Assembly (NCBI GenBank): GCA_000719695.1
Contig: JOHN01000107.1
Span: 1 to 15,047 of the forward strand
Length of the DNA stretch: 15,047 nucleotides
Origin: Streptomyces sp. NRRL F-6131
Lineage (GTDB): Bacteria; Actinomycetota; Actinomycetes; Streptomycetales; Streptomycetaceae
Reading direction: 5' to 3'
Under the pieces are notes generated by a model that was not told the origin of the DNA, did not search any database, and saw nothing but the letters and a program-made list of their open reading frames with translations. Shown piece by piece: positions 6,179 through 12,563 of this stretch. Within the stretch, counting starts at the first letter, position 1, and every line of letters begins with the position of its first letter. Both the position numbers and the translations under genes were made by a program.

Positions 6179-6290
6179 AGGTGGGCATGAGAAAGGGCCC
6201 GTGCTCTGCGTTTCCGCAGGTCACGGGCCCCTCTCTATCCTGTGGCTGGTGCAGGGTTCGAACCTGCGTAGCTTGCGCGACAGATTTACA
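6179..6290. other. Inferred attachment site (attR) overlapping the tRNA-Tyr 3' half and its terminator
   Basis: The integrase gene points at the 3' end of tRNA-Tyr, the classic layout of an integrated AICE. The tRNA is complete, so the element must supply or preserve its 3' half. In SLP1, as I recall, attP and attB share about 112 bp including the 3' part of tRNA-Tyr. A similar span here would run from about the anticodon (6287-6289) through the tRNA terminator (6191-6230). The other copy is outside the window, so the limits are inferred, not seen. Confidence 0.45.
6191..6230 (-). terminator. Intrinsic terminator of tRNA-Tyr (minus strand)
   Basis: Read on the minus strand, GGGCCCGTG (6230-6222) pairs with CACGGGCCC (6203-6195). 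Inside is a second stem CTGCG-GAAA-CGCAG with a GAAA tetraloop, and TTTCTC follows directly. It lies about 12 nt downstream of the tRNA 3' end, so it is a convincing factor-independent terminator for the tRNA. It is on the element-facing side of the tRNA. Confidence 0.85.
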
Positions 6291-6323
6291 GTCTGCTCCC
6301 TTTGGCCGCTCGGGCAACCAGCC
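6243..6323 (-). tRNA. tRNA-Tyr (anticodon GTA)
   Basis: The acceptor stem arms GGCTGGT and ACCAGCC pair fully (minus strand 6323-6317 with 6250-6244), with discriminator A at 6243. The T-arm CAGGTTCGAACCCTG has the canonical TTCGA loop. The anticodon loop CTGTAAA gives GTA (complement of 6287-6289) and is flanked by the stem GCAGA/TCTGT. The extra bases between anticodon and T arms form the long variable arm of class II tRNAs, as expected for bacterial tRNA-Tyr. CCA is not fully encoded. This tRNA is the presumed insertion target of the element on its 3' side. Confidence 0.97.
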
Positions 6324-6537
6324 AGGATGTTCGCCTTCCGGGGCTTGCCCCGTTCGACTGGGTAAACCTTACCCGATGTCGGGGGGTGGTTCGCCACCCG
6401 GTTGAGCGGGGCGGGACGGACGGGTGCGGCGTGGCTGTCCGGGGCGAGGGTGGGGGTGGGCTGGATAGGCTGGGGCGGCGGGCGCCCGGTGGGGCGGCCG
6501 TGTCAGTGCAGCCAGAGCATCAAGGAGACCAACACCC
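6324..6537. promoter_or_regulatory. Divergent intergenic region between tRNA-Tyr and yajQ
   Basis: No gene is seen here. For the tRNA (minus strand) a TAAGGT at 6371-6366 could be a -10 box, but no good -35 is present. It sits inside the palindrome GGGTAAACCTTACCC (6360-6374). A GGGTGG-TTCG-CCACCC hairpin occupies 6384-6399 and a GGGGC-TT-GCCCC hairpin 6340-6351. For yajQ, TAGGCT at 6466-6471 is a possible -10 with no clear -35. The yajQ ribosome binding site AAGGAG is at 6522-6527. Confidence 0.35.
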
Positions 6538-7026
6538 ATGGCCGACTCCAGTTTCGACATCGTCTCGAAGGTCGAGTGGCAGGAGGTCGACAACGCGATC
6601 AACCAGACCTCCCGCGAGATCTCCACGCGCTTCGACTTCAAGAACGTCGGCGCCGAGATCAAGCGCTCCGGCGAGACGATCGAGATGAAGGCCAACGGCG
6701 AGGAGCGCGTCAAGGCGATCCTGGACGTGCTCCAGAGCAAGTTCATCAAGCGCGGCCTGTCGCTGAAGGCTCTGGACACCAAGGAGCCCCAGCTGTCCGG
6801 CAAGGAGTACAAGATCTTCGCGGACGTGAAGGAAGGCATCTCCCAGGACGATGCCAAGAAGGTCGCGAAGATCATCCGGGACGAGGGCCCGAAGGGCGTC
6901 AAGGCCCAGGTCCAGGGCGACGAGCTCCGGGTGACCTCGAAGAGCCGTGACGACCTCCAGACCGTGCAGGCCCTGCTCAAGGGCAAGGACCTGGACTTCG
7001 CGATCCAGTTCGTGAACTACCGCTGA
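6538..7026 (+). CDS. yajQ: YajQ family nucleotide-binding protein (UPF0234)
   Basis: The product is 162 aa, the normal family length, with AAGGAG 10 nt before the ATG. The sequence is a clear full-length YajQ: it opens [18 protein letters not shown] (4-21), has STRFDFK (29-35), [11 protein letters not shown] (48-58), SKFIKRG (67-73) and [20 protein letters not shown] (111-130), and ends [11 protein letters not shown]. The fold is two ferredoxin-like domains. Xanthomonas YajQ binds cyclic di-GMP and works as a transcriptional co-regulator; the role in actinomycetes is unknown. The gene stands alone between tRNA-Tyr and a bidirectional terminator. From memory, the S. coelicolor homologue SCO4614 also adjoins the SLP1 attachment site. 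Confidence 0.97.
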   Translation: MADSSFDIVSKVEWQEVDNAINQTSREISTRFDFKNVGAEIKRSGETIEMKANGEERVKAILDVLQSKFIKRGLSLKALDTKEPQLSGKEYKIFADVKEGISQDDAKKVAKIIRDEGPKGVKAQVQGDELRVTSKSRDDLQTVQALLKGKDLDFAIQFVNYR

Positions 7027-7057
7027 GCCTGCGGGCGGCGGACGGTCCGGACAGGGG

Positions 7058-7101
7058 GCGGCCCCGGTCGGAGCCCGATGAGGGCTTCCGGCCGGGGCCG
7101 C
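7058..7101. terminator. Bidirectional terminator between yajQ and the convergent secreted-protein gene
   Basis: GCGGCCCCGG (7058-7067) pairs with CCGGGGCCGC (7092-7101), with an inner stem GGAGCCC/GGGCTTCC around GATGA. It lies between two convergent stop codons, 31 nt from one and 22 nt from the other, so it can serve both genes. Confidence 0.75.
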
Positions 7102-7123
7102 CGTCGTCAGCGGGCCGTCGTCG

Positions 7124-7789
7124 TCAGCGGGTGGCCGCCGTGGTGGCGGCCGCGTCGGCGAGGGCCTTGGCCTGGGCCTTGAGGGTGGCCAGCTGGTCCG
7201 TCAGCGAGGCCGGCGGGGCCGGGGCGGTCGCCGTCGGGGGTGTGACGGTCGGGGGCGGGGTGGGGAGGGGGGGGGGGGCCGGGAGCTGGCCGAGCAGCGC
7301 CTGGACGGTGCTCTCCAGCGTGGCGAGGAGCTGCTGGACGGCGCCGAGGTCGACCGCGCCCAGCAACGGGGTGACGGACGAGAGCAGGCCGCCGACGAGG
7401 TCGAGGACGCCGCCCAGGGCGGAGGTCGGGTCGGCGGCGGCCGGGAGCCCGGGGGCCGCCGGCAGCCCGGGGGCAGCGGGGACTCCGGGGATCGCGGGAG
7501 CCGCGGGCAGCCCGGGGAGCGCGGACGAGCTGAGCGCCGTCGGAGCGTTGGGGGGCGCCGGGGCGGCGGGGGCGGCCGGGACGCCGGGAACGCCGGAGAG
7601 TCCCGAGAACCCCGAGAGCCCGGACAGTCCGGAGACCTCGGGAAGGCCCGGAACGGTGATGGGGGTGAGGGGGCCGGACGTGCGGTGGGGCGCGGCGGTG
7701 GCTCCGTTGCCGACCGCGGCGGAGGCCGTCGCGACCGGGGTCAGCACGAAGGCTGCGGTCAGCGCGGCGGCCATCCAGGTGGTGCGCAT
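7124..7789 (-). CDS. Secreted Pro/Ala/Gly-rich low-complexity protein
   Basis: The product is 221 aa from the ATG at 7789-7787, preceded on the minus strand by GAGAGGAAG; the longer upstream reading lacks a ribosome site and would bury the signal peptide. MRTTWMAAALTAAFVLTPVA followed by TASAA is a typical Sec signal peptide with cleavage after ASA. The mature protein carries collagen-like tripeptides (GLSGLSGFSGLSGVPGVP), repeats of GLPAAPG/GVPAAPG, a hydrophobic central part (LGGVLDLVGGLLSSVTPLLG, then a Leu-rich helix), a Pro tract and an Ala-rich C-terminal helix. There is no LPXTG motif or chaplin domain. Function is unrecognised; a small exported cell-surface or matrix protein is the most that can be said. 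A 12-G run at 7267-7278 encodes part of the Pro tract. Confidence 0.75.
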   Translation of the reverse strand: MRTTWMAAALTAAFVLTPVATASAAVGNGATAAPHRTSGPLTPITVPGLPEVSGLSGLSGFSGLSGVPGVPAAPAAPAPPNAPTALSSSALPGLPAAPAIPGVPAAPGLPAAPGLPAAADPTSALGGVLDLVGGLLSSVTPLLGAVDLGAVQQLLATLESTVQALLGQLPAPPPLPTPPPTVTPPTATAPAPPASLTDQLATLKAQAKALADAAATTAATR

Positions 7790-7974
7790 GGGGGATGCTT
7801 CCTCTCGGTCCTGATCGGGCGAGGTGCCCTGATTCACACCGTGGGGCAGCCCCCTTGGCCCAGCCACCGCGTGTACGCCGAACGGTGCACGACACGCGGC
7901 GACACGCGGCGACCCGCGGTGGCCGGGCCGGGCGCGCGGGCGCAGCGGTTCGAGGGAAGACCGGTGAGCGGGCG
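7790..7974. other. Intergenic region upstream of the secreted-protein gene, with 10-bp tandem repeats
   Basis: This holds the promoter region of the secreted-protein gene, but no confident -10/-35 pair was found. Three tandem 10-bp units occupy 7890-7919 (CGACACGCGG twice, then CGACCCGCGG). No further gene is seen. The stop codon of the next minus-strand gene is at 7975. Confidence 0.5.
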
Positions 7975-8529
7975 TCAGACGGCGGAGGCCCAGGAGGCGG
8001 TGGCGCGGTGCGCCCCGAGTCCGACCGCGTCGAACTCGTCCCGGACGTCGCCGCCCTCCGTCACCCGGGCGCCGAGCCGGCGCAGCACCCGGGAGATCGG
8101 GCTGCCCTCGGGCGGGAAGGGTTCGAGTTCGGCGCTGGTGATCGGGCCGAGGTCGAGCCTGCCGTCGGCCCAGACGGCGGCCCGCTGGGTGCCGGTGCCG
8201 CCGAAGTAGTCGGCCTCGACGCAGGCGATCGGCCCGGCCTTGGACCAGGCCGCGAGTCGGCGTTCGAGTCCGTCCGGGAACCAGTCGAACCCGGAGGCTC
8301 CGGACGTGCCGGACGCCCCGGACGTACCGCCGGAGGAGACCGCAGTGGCGGGGACCGCCGGGCCGGCCGGGGTCTCGTCGCCGCGCCGGAAGGCGGCCAG
8401 GAACTCGGGGGTCGCCGGTATCAGCGCCAGCCCCTGGCCGAGCGGCCGGGGGCGGGCCGCCGGAACCTCGGCGGCCGCCACCGCGACCAGTTCCGCCGGG
8501 CCGATCAGCGCCTGAAGTTCGTATGACAT
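7975..8529 (-). CDS. Conserved hypothetical protein
   Basis: This 184-aa protein starts at an ATG at 8529-8527 with AGGAT about 8 nt upstream on the minus strand. There is no signal peptide or membrane segment. Visible features are an N-terminal MSYELQALIGPAELVA, then RPLGQGLALIPAT (28-40), a Gly/Ser/Thr-rich linker with two copies of TSGASG (69-80), and a well-conserved-looking block WFPDGLERRLAAWSKAGPIA (83-102) with VEADYFGGTGTQRAAVW (104-120). The C-terminus is DEFDAVGLGAHR. Proteins of this shape are widespread hypotheticals in Streptomyces with no function known to me. It is divergent from the permease gene and shares its long upstream region. Confidence 0.8.
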   Translation of the reverse strand: MSYELQALIGPAELVAVAAAEVPAARPRPLGQGLALIPATPEFLAAFRRGDETPAGPAVPATAVSSGGTSGASGTSGASGFDWFPDGLERRLAAWSKAGPIACVEADYFGGTGTQRAAVWADGRLDLGPITSAELEPFPPEGSPISRVLRRLGARVTEGGDVRDEFDAVGLGAHRATASWASAV

Positions 8530-8890
8530 TCAGTCATCCTGAACCATGGCACTGACAGTCCGCCCGGCGTTTACGATTCCGTGCCCGGGCGGCTACCGCT
8601 CCGAGAGTCGGCGGCGGGGCTCGGACGGATGCCGAGCGGTGTCGTCCGGCCCCAACGGACCTCGGATCTCCGACGTCGGGCGTCGGATCCCCGGCGTCGA
8701 ACCGGACCCCGGAGCAGACCCGGCGCGAGCGGCCACGACACGGGCGGCGGCGCCGGGCCGCCTGACAGGCGATCACCCGTGCGGGCGCACGCCGCATGCG
8801 GGCGTATCGCCAACCGGGTGAACTGGCCGGGTACGGCCCGCCCCGGGGCCACCCCCGGACCAGTGCTGTCGGGCCACCCCAGGAGGACCG
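8530..8890. promoter_or_regulatory. 361-bp divergent intergenic region with hairpins, upstream of the permease operon
   Basis: No gene is supported here; short open frames lack ribosome sites and homology. A hairpin GGAT-CCGACG / CGTCGG-ATCC spans 8664-8690 with a 2-nt bulge and contains the palindrome CCGACGTCGG (8670-8679). A second structured stretch spans 8768-8811: outer arms GGCGAT/ATCGCC enclose CGTGCG-GG-CGCACG (8778-8791). These could be operators or leader RNA structures. No convincing -35/-10 pair was identified. AGGAGG for the permease is at 8881-8886. Confidence 0.45.
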
Positions 8891-10561
8891 ATGAGTTCCA
8901 TGGACATACCGTCGTCCGGCCGAGGCAGTCCCGGCGGCGGAGGGCCGTCAGGCGGCGCACCGGGCGGCGGCGCACCGGACGGGCGCTCGGCGCAGGCGAC
9001 CCGCGAGCGCACCGGCGCGGTGGCCACCAGGATCGCCAACGCGCCCCGGATGTCCTGGCTGACGCTCGCCCTCATGACCACCAGTTCGGTGGCCAGCCTC
9101 CGCGCCGCCCCGACCATGGCGGTCTACGGCCTCGCCTGCGTCTTCCTCTACCTCCTCCCCGCCGTGGTCTTCCTGCTGCCGACCGCGCTGGTCTCGGCCG
9201 AGCTGGCCTCGGGCTGGGAGGGCGGGGTCTACCGCTGGGTGTCGGAGGGCCTGTCGAAGCCGCTCGGCTTCCTGGCCGTCTGGTGCCAGTTCGCGATGAC
9301 GATCTTCTACTACCCGTCCCTGCTCGCGTACGTGGCGTCCACCATCGCCTACGTGGTCGACCCCTCGCTCGCGAGCAACGGCCTGTACACCGCAATCGTG
9401 ATCATGGTGCTCTACTGGACCGGCGTCTGGGTGTCCTCCCGGGGCACCAAGGCGGTGGCCGGGCTCTCCTCGATGGGTCTGGTGATCGGCACGCTGATCC
9501 CCGGCACGCTGCTGGTCGTGCTCGGCATGGTCTTCCTCGGCCAGGGCAACAGCTCCGCCGCGCCGATGGACTCCGCCCACCTGTTCCCGCAGTGGACCGG
9601 TCTGGCCAGCCTGGTGCTGATCGTCAACAACTTCCTCAGCTACTCCGGCATGGAGATGAACGCGGTCCACGTCTCCTCGCTGCGCGACCCGGCCCGGGAG
9701 TTCCCGCGGGCGATGTTCACGGCCTCGGCGATGGTGCTGGCGATCTTCATCCTCCCCGCGCTGGCGATCAGCTGGGTGGTGCCGTCCAGCGAACTGAGCC
9801 TGACGGCCGGCGTGATGCAGGCCTTCGACTCCTTCTTCCAGTACTTCCACATCGGCTGGCTGACCCCGGTGATCGCGGTGGCGCTGATCGCCGCCTCGCT
9901 CGGCGGCATGCTCACCTGGCTCGCCGGGCCGTCCAAGGGCCTGCTGATGATCTCCCGCCAGGAGGGTTACCTCCCGCCGTTCCTGCAGCGGCTCAACAAG
10001 GAGGGCGTCCAGCAGAACCTGCTGGTCACCCAGGGTGTCGTCACCACCGTCATCGCGCTGGCGTACGCCCTGATCCCGAACGTCTCCAGCGCCTACTGGG
10101 TCTTCTCGGTGATCACCACGCAGGTGTACCTGATCGTCTACCTGCTGATGTTCGCCGCGGCGATCCGGCTGCGCCGCACCCAGCCCGACCACCCGCGCGG
10201 CTACCACGCACCGGCGCTGGTGCCGATCGCCGTCACCGGCCTGGTGGCCTCGGCGGCGGCGATGGCGATCGGGTTCGTGCCCTCCTCGCAGTTCGGCAGC
10301 GGCTCGGTCTGGTCGTACGTGCTGATCGTCGGCTGCGGCCTGGTGGTGCTGGGCCTGCTGATCCCGTACCTGTTCCTGCGGCTGCGCAAGCCGGAGTGGC
10401 GCTCGCCCGAGGCGCAGGCGGAGATCGCCGCCCAGGAGGCCGCCGAACGCGCCGAGGCGCACGGGGGCGGGGGAACGGACGGCACCGGAGGAACGGGCGG
10501 TACGGAAGGCCCGGGCGGCACGTCCGGCCCGTCCGGCCCGAAGAAGGGCGGTGCGGCATGA
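8891..10561 (+). CDS. APC-superfamily amino acid permease, glutamate:GABA antiporter (GadC)-like
   Basis: The product is 556 aa from ATG 8891 with AGGAGG at 8881-8886; ATG 8900 is an alternative. A Gly-rich cytoplasmic N-terminus (1-50) precedes about 12 membrane segments, the first at ~54-100 (SWLTLALMTTSSVASLRAAP, then LACVFLYLLPAVVFLLPTAL) and the last at ~475-497. Family marks are AELASGWEGGVYRWVSE (103-119), GMEMNAVHVSSLRDPAREFP (253-272) and GYLPPFLQRLNKEGVQQNLL (359-378), typical of the glutamate:GABA antiporter branch. Substrate cannot be read from sequence. The C-terminus is a Gly/Thr-rich tail (525-548), perhaps disordered. Its stop overlaps the next start (ATGA), and two peptidase genes follow, suggesting uptake or exchange of amino acids released from peptides. 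Confidence 0.93.
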   Translation: MSSMDIPSSGRGSPGGGGPSGGAPGGGAPDGRSAQATRERTGAVATRIANAPRMSWLTLALMTTSSVASLRAAPTMAVYGLACVFLYLLPAVVFLLPTALVSAELASGWEGGVYRWVSEGLSKPLGFLAVWCQFAMTIFYYPSLLAYVASTIAYVVDPSLASNGLYTAIVIMVLYWTGVWVSSRGTKAVAGLSSMGLVIGTLIPGTLLVVLGMVFLGQGNSSAAPMDSAHLFPQWTGLASLVLIVNNFLSYSGMEMNAVHVSSLRDPAREFPRAMFTASAMVLAIFILPALAISWVVPSSELSLTAGVMQAFDSFFQYFHIGWLTPVIAVALIAASLGGMLTWLAGPSKGLLMISRQEGYLPPFLQRLNKEGVQQNLLVTQGVVTTVIALAYALIPNVSSAYWVFSVITTQVYLIVYLLMFAAAIRLRRTQPDHPRGYHAPALVPIAVTGLVASAAAMAIGFVPSSQFGSGSVWSYVLIVGCGLVVLGLLIPYLFLRLRKPEWRSPEAQAEIAAQEAAERAEAHGGGGTDGTGGTGGTEGPGGTSGPSGPKKGGAA

Positions 10562-10995
10562 CCGGCAGCATGATGGCCTCCCGGCACCGCTGGATCTACC
10601 TCGGCGCGATCGTCCTGCTGGTCGGCATGGTGATCACCGGCCTGCTCACCTACTCCCAGCTGCACGAGACCAACGAGGCCAACCGCAAGGCGCAGCAGCT
10701 GAGCGACGCCCTGAGCGCCGCCGACTACCCCGTGCCGACCCAGAACCAGATCGTGCACACCCTGGGCGAGGACGGCGGCGCCGTCTGCGAGGACCCGGCC
10801 GACGCGCTGAAGCAGGCGCAGTGGAAGTACGGCATGTCCAACGGCGCGGGCGGCCCCGGTCAGCGACCGGTGCTCTCCGACCGCGAGGTGGTCTTCGCCG
10901 AGTCGATCGTGCTCTCGGTGTACTGCCCGGACAAGCTCGCCGCCATCAAGGACAAGATCGCGGACCTCAAGCTCCACGACACCGTCCGCAACTGA
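10558..10995 (+). CDS. Small single-pass membrane protein coupled to the permease
   Basis: The product is 145 aa, starting in an ATGA overlap with the permease stop, so translation is coupled. RWIYLGAIVLLVGMVITGLL (11-30) is a single membrane helix, with a short positively charged N-terminus favouring an exported C-terminus. The soluble part (34-145) begins with a probable coiled or helical stalk (HETNEANRKAQQLSDALSAA) and has two cysteines (C77 and C123) that could form a disulfide. No family is recognised. The tight coupling suggests an accessory or stability subunit of the transporter. Confidence 0.85.
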   Translation: MTGSMMASRHRWIYLGAIVLLVGMVITGLLTYSQLHETNEANRKAQQLSDALSAADYPVPTQNQIVHTLGEDGGAVCEDPADALKQAQWKYGMSNGAGGPGQRPVLSDREVVFAESIVLSVYCPDKLAAIKDKIADLKLHDTVRN

Positions 10996-11036
10996 CGCCG
11001 GCCGCAACTGACACCGGCCGCAACTGACGCCGGCCG
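10989..11036. repeat. Three 16-bp tandem repeats spanning the stop codon
   Basis: CAACTGACGCCGGCCG occurs at 10989-11004 and 11021-11036, and with one change (CAACTGACACCGGCCG) at 11005-11020. The first copy includes the end of the membrane-protein gene and its TGA (10993-10995). The repeat probably arose by slippage duplication of the gene's 3' end. The embedded CGGCCG palindromes may form alternative hairpins after the stop. Confidence 0.85.
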
Positions 11037-11140
11037 CTCGACGGGGCCGCCGCCGCACGACGCCGTCCCCCGTCCCCGGCCCCGTCCCCTCCCTCCGTTC
11101 CCCCGTGACCCGGCCCACAGTTCCCAGAGGAGCCGTCCCC

Positions 11141-12493
11141 ATGACCGACGAACTCGCCCGCCGGATCGCCGACCTGATGCCGCGGGCCAAGGCCGACCTC
11201 GCCGAGCTGGTCGCCGTCCCGTCCGTCGCCGACCCGCGCCAGTACCCGCCCGAGATGTGCCGCCGGGCCGCCGAGTGGGTCGCCGGGGCCTTCGCCGAGG
11301 CCGGACTGCGCGACGTCCACCTGGAGGAGACCCCGGACGGCAGCCACGCCGTGGTCGGCCACCGCCCGCCGCCGCCCGGCGCGCCGACCGTCCTGCTCTA
11401 CGCCCACTACGACGTCCAGCCCCCGCTCGACGACGCCGCCTGGACCTCCCCGCCGTTCGAGCTCACCGAGCGCGACGGCCGCTGGTACGGGCGCGGCACC
11501 GCCGACTGCAAGGGCAACATCGTCATGCACCTCACCGCGCTGCGGGCGCTCGGCGACGACCTGCCGGTCGGCCTCAAGCTGGTCGTCGAGGGTTCGGAGG
11601 AGCAGGGCACCGGCGGACTGGAGGCCTACGTGCCGCCGCACGCCGGGGAGTTGCACGCCGACGCGCTGCTGATCTGCGACACCGGCAACGCGGCCGTCGG
11701 CGTCCCCACCGCCACCACCTCGCTGCGCGGCCTGACCAACGTGGTCGTCACCGTCTCCGCGCTCCGCGGCGACATGCACTCCGGCATGTTCGGCGGCCCG
11801 GCCCCGGACGCCCTGGCCGCGCTGATCCGCGTGCTCGACTCACTGCGCGACGCCGACGGGGGCACCCGGATCGACGGCCTGGACTGCACCGGCACCTGGA
11901 GCGGCGTCGGCTACGACGAGCAGCAGTTCCGCGCCGACGCCGGGGTGCTGGACGGCGTCCGGCTGACCGGTTCCGGCACCGTCGCCGACCGGCTGTGGGC
12001 CCGGCCCGCCGTCACCGTGCTCGGCATCGACTGCCCGCCGGTGGTGGGCTCCGCCGCCGCGATCCCGGCCACCGCCCGGGCCCGGGTCAGCCTGCGCGTC
12101 CCGCCCGGGACCGACGCCCCCGCCGCCCGGGCCGCCCTCACCGCCCACCTGGAGGCCGCCGCACCGTGGGGCGTGCGGATCGAGGTGACGTCGGAGAGCA
12201 CCGGTTCGCCGTTCCGCGCCGCCACCGGCGGGCCGGCGTACGCGGCGCTCGACAAGGCGATGCAGGAGGTCTACGGCCGGCCGATCTCCTTCCTCGGCCA
12301 GGGCGGCTCGATCCCGCTCTGCAACGTGTTCGCCCAGACCTTCCCGGAGGCGGAGATCATCCTGATGGGCGTCGAGGAGCCGCGCTGCCTCATCCACGCG
12401 CCCAACGAGAGCGTCGACCCCGGCGAGATCGAGCACATGGCCCACGTCGAGGCGCTGTTCCTCCGGCACTACGCCAACTCGTACCGTCCGTGA
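11141..12493 (+). CDS. M20 family metallopeptidase (dipeptidase, ArgE/DapE/carboxypeptidase G2-like)
   Basis: The product is 450 aa from ATG 11141 with AGAGGAG at 11126-11132; the upstream GTG in the same frame has no ribosome site. The co-catalytic zinc enzyme motifs are complete: LLYAHYDVQP (85-94; metal ligand H89 and D91), GRGTADCKGN (117-126; bridging D122), EGSEEQG (150-156; general base E153 and ligand E154), ICDTGN (178-183; ligand D180) and the C-terminal IHAPNE (418-423; ligand H419). MHSGMFGG (212-219) marks the dimerisation (lid) domain inserted between the catalytic halves. These enzymes hydrolyse dipeptides or acylated amino acids. The 145-bp gap after the membrane-protein gene holds tandem repeats and no seen promoter. 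An intracellular role on imported or internal peptides is inferred. Confidence 0.94.
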   Translation: MTDELARRIADLMPRAKADLAELVAVPSVADPRQYPPEMCRRAAEWVAGAFAEAGLRDVHLEETPDGSHAVVGHRPPPPGAPTVLLYAHYDVQPPLDDAAWTSPPFELTERDGRWYGRGTADCKGNIVMHLTALRALGDDLPVGLKLVVEGSEEQGTGGLEAYVPPHAGELHADALLICDTGNAAVGVPTATTSLRGLTNVVVTVSALRGDMHSGMFGGPAPDALAALIRVLDSLRDADGGTRIDGLDCTGTWSGVGYDEQQFRADAGVLDGVRLTGSGTVADRLWARPAVTVLGIDCPPVVGSAAAIPATARARVSLRVPPGTDAPAARAALTAHLEAAAPWGVRIEVTSESTGSPFRAATGGPAYAALDKAMQEVYGRPISFLGQGGSIPLCNVFAQTFPEAEIILMGVEEPRCLIHAPNESVDPGEIEHMAHVEALFLRHYANSYRP

Positions 12494-12563
12494 TGAAGTT
12501 GACGCGCACCCGGCCGGCGAGCAGCCGGCTCCCGTCCGTCCGCGCCGCGACCAGGAGACCCTC

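Larger units (their letters stand above)
1..6290 (+). mobile_element. AICE-type integrative element, right-hand (replication/xis/int) end, left end outside the window
   Basis: All genes from the left edge to the integrase are on one strand. They read methyltransferase, clamp-like protein, Prim-Pol, RepA-like ATPase, excisionase, integrase, and then the 3' end of a tRNA-Tyr gene. The order replication initiator–xis–int–tRNA is the standard right end of actinomycete integrative and conjugative elements (pSAM2, SLP1). A Prim-Pol plus RepA-like ATPase in place of RepSA corresponds to the Prim-Pol class of AICE replication systems. No tra (FtsK-like), spd or korA/gntR-type gene is visible, so conjugation genes would lie to the left. 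The right boundary is inferred from the tRNA; the exact end depends on the att core. Confidence 0.88.

Noticed and set aside
8546..8821. 91-aa + strand frame in the region upstream of the permease
   Set aside because: No ribosome site, Arg/Gly/Pro composition and overlapping palindromes; more likely non-coding regulatory sequence.
8948..10462. Minus-strand frame opposite the permease
   Set aside because: His/Arg/Gln/Gly-rich antisense shadow without homology to any family I know.
8581..10995. 804-aa + strand frame covering the permease
   Set aside because: Arg/Pro/Gly-rich out-of-frame reading of the permease. Only its last part, from 10558, is a real gene (the 145-aa membrane protein).
12513..12529. 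GCCGGC-GAGCA-GCCGGC hairpin between the M20 and M24 genes as a terminator
   Set aside because: Only 6 bp of a self-palindromic motif common in such GC-rich DNA, with no tail; too weak to list as a feature.
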